The notes under the pieces were generated by a model. The model was not told where the DNA came from. It ran no database searches and was given only the letters and a program-made list of their open reading frames with translations. Below are positions 62,035 through 64,000 of a stretch of DNA of 64,000 bases, piece by piece; position 1 is the stretch's first letter, and the number at the start of each line of letters is the position of its first letter. The DNA comes from Xiphias gladius. Taxonomy: Eukaryota > Chordata > Actinopteri > Istiophoriformes > Xiphiidae. The position numbers and the translations under genes were made by a program. The stretch spans positions 20,500,556-20,564,555 of the forward strand of contig NC_053402.1 in assembly GCF_016859285.1 (NCBI RefSeq), written 5' to 3'.

Positions 62035-64000
62035 GCAATGTGAGTTATAGAATATACTGTATGCAGTGCAAGCGAGTGCGAGACAGACATGAGACACAAT
62101 CTGACAATCACAAACAAAGGTTGGCAAATGGGAACAGTGAAGTTTCTTTCAGTAAATGCTGTTTAGAGAAAAAGCAGGATCTATAGCCATAGAGGCAGCA
62201 AAGCAGTTCAGTGTAAGATGGAGTGTGTTTTATCCTTCATGGTGACTGTGCAGTACTTTTGTTTGTGCTGCGCGCTCAGCCGTGGTAATTAGAAGACTCC
62301 CTCCCCTCGCCCCCCTGAGTGCTCATGGTTTCCTGCACAACTGCAAGAACAACTTCTCTGCATTGCCTAACACGCAGAGTCAGGCATGGAGGAGCCGAAC
62401 ACTGTAAAAATCCCACTGCAGATCAGAAAATTCGCATTTAGGTAAAAATTGAACCACTACTACAATACACCCACGTCTGCTAAGGGGGCGCTCCTCCGGT
62501 CACTGGGTGTTTGGTAATTTCACCCCACAGCTGCTTGTTATTATTTTCAGAATTTCCAGTCGTGAACTGCAGACTCATGACTCAAAAGTATGAGTAGAAG
62601 GAACATCTCACCAAGCTTTTATTACACCGTTCATATCAAAGTTTGTCGTTTCTTATTGTGAAACATTTCTGTCCCATTACCATACTTCCCTGCATAATTT
62701 GAAATTGAAGAAACTGTCAGTCCTTCTAGTTTGGATAAAGTTGTACTAGATTTAGGAGAAAAGGTGAAGATAATGATATCCTCCACAGCTTACTGGAAAA
62801 AAAAAATCAAAGTTTGAAAGGTGGTTCCCACTCAAATGCAGTGCATAATACTGATCTCTTGCAGTTGCATAAATACAGTCTCAAGCCTCAAATTTTTGAA
62901 CTAGACGCTTACTCAGTTTAACCTTTTATCGTTTTAGAAAAAGAAAATAAATAGCGTGTTAGTCCTCAGTCACTGTCATCTCTTCTCAGACTTCTCTCCA
63001 TTGCTGGAAAAATGCCTAAAATGACAATTATTTTTGAACAGGTTACGAGTGCGATATTCTAAGAACGGGCTGCACTGTTTGTCCTAAAATGTTGAAAAAG
63101 AACACGGGGTTGGTTACATGATGTGATCCAGGATGTTGTTTTCCTTCCATAGTCAGCTTGACTCTAACTGGTGTCCTTGCCTGTTTTCCACATCTGGGGC
63201 CTCGACTGGGGCTGTTTCCAAATAAGAATTCATTTATTCATCCCTCCTGGAAAAACAGATCATATTGGATGAAATCTGACCTTGTAGGATGGAACAGTGT
63301 GGAAGCTGAATATTATTAACTGTATAGGAATCATGCTTATTACTGTGAGATCCCTCTTTCAATGCACTGGATAAGTTGTATAGCCATATGGCATGCATTC
63401 AGTCAATCTATGTGCTGACATGGAAATGTGGTTGCTGCTCGTTTAAGTGTAAAATGTCTTTGGGGAAATAAAACCAAGTGACATTCATACTAATCTCTGC
63501 AGAAATGAACACACAAGAGGATGAGGATCTGTCTGAGTGAGTTTAAGACGGACGGTGACGGAAACAGTTAGTGACAGAGAGGCAGGCGAGGAGAGACGCC
63601 AGGCCTCAGCATTTCCTGTGAGGGAGGGCACTAATCCGGACATTAGCCTCCAATGCAGTTTAAACCCATCTGATGTCATCTGCATGAACACACTTTCTCA
63701 TGTCAATTATCAGACCCCTGACACCGCCGCGCACATGCTCACATGCTGACTGTAGTTTAAATCTGCTGCTCTGTGCGCGGAGAGGCAGGAGAGCACGAGG
63801 TTTACACCACGTGTAGAAACATACACAGGCAGCAGCATGTATGCTGTATGGACGAACGCACACATTGTCATGATATTTATAGTGCGGCCTTGTTTTGCTG
63901 CTTCCATTTATTTGCCGCTCAAAATCGCCCAACAGCTTCGAATAAGGGATGAATTAGATTTTCTTTTTCAGAATATTCAGGGCTGTTTGAAAATGAAGCA
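62035..64000. other. Gene-poor stretch to the window end, nothing recognised
   Basis: No gene, RNA or transposon boundary is supported. The composition becomes more GC-balanced from about 63500 onward (rich in GAGAGACGCC and CAGGC-type phrases), but no exon with good splice sites is recognisable. Confidence 0.45.

Overview
The window is vertebrate nuclear DNA, most likely from a ray-finned (percomorph-type) fish. It has short coding exons with GT-AG introns, long AT-rich non-coding stretches, (TG)n tracts and many dispersed repeats of kinds I recognise from teleost genomes. I identify three protein-coding genes and no RNA genes, CRISPR arrays or prokaryotic features.

Region 1 (1-3 kb, + strand) holds the last five coding exons of a cyclin-dependent kinase of the CDK4/6 subfamily, probably the fish-specific cdk21-type member. 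The N-lobe lies upstream of the window. Region 2 (4.5-31.4 kb, + strand) holds a complete supervillin gene. It has a GC-rich promoter with a non-coding first exon, then 31 coding exons that I joined by hand into one open frame of 4761 bases (1586 residues and a stop). The product has a disordered N-terminal half with three TQPIT modules, a gelsolin-like half, and a villin-headpiece tail. The headpiece has lost the tryptophan of its actin-binding cap. Region 3 (33.7-40.1 kb, - strand) holds tmem98, complete in six coding exons (224 residues) plus a non-coding first exon in a CpG island. It converges tail-to-tail on supervillin.

Region 4 (about 40.2-64 kb) has no recognisable gene. It carries a decayed Tc1-like transposon with a broken transposase (50117-51659), a non-autonomous hAT-like element with 14-bp inverted ends and a near-perfect 8-bp target duplication (53208-54451), a piggyBac-like element with TTAA at both ends (55673-56391), a LINE 3' fragment, a SINE-like piece next to a 147-bp (TG)n tract, a degenerate minisatellite, and several copies of MITE-like families that also occur in the introns of the three genes. 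A few GC-balanced blocks with homeodomain-type AT cores could be conserved enhancers, but that needs an alignment.

The three genes have separate cellular roles: G1 cell-cycle control, membrane-actin linkage, and regulation of a membrane-bound transcription factor. I see no sign of a joint pathway. I found no new defence, mobile or biosynthetic system. The most unusual observations are the altered supervillin headpiece, the UG-rich 3' splice sites of that gene, the CDK-villin-family neighbourhood, and the set of intact element boundaries in the gene-poor half.
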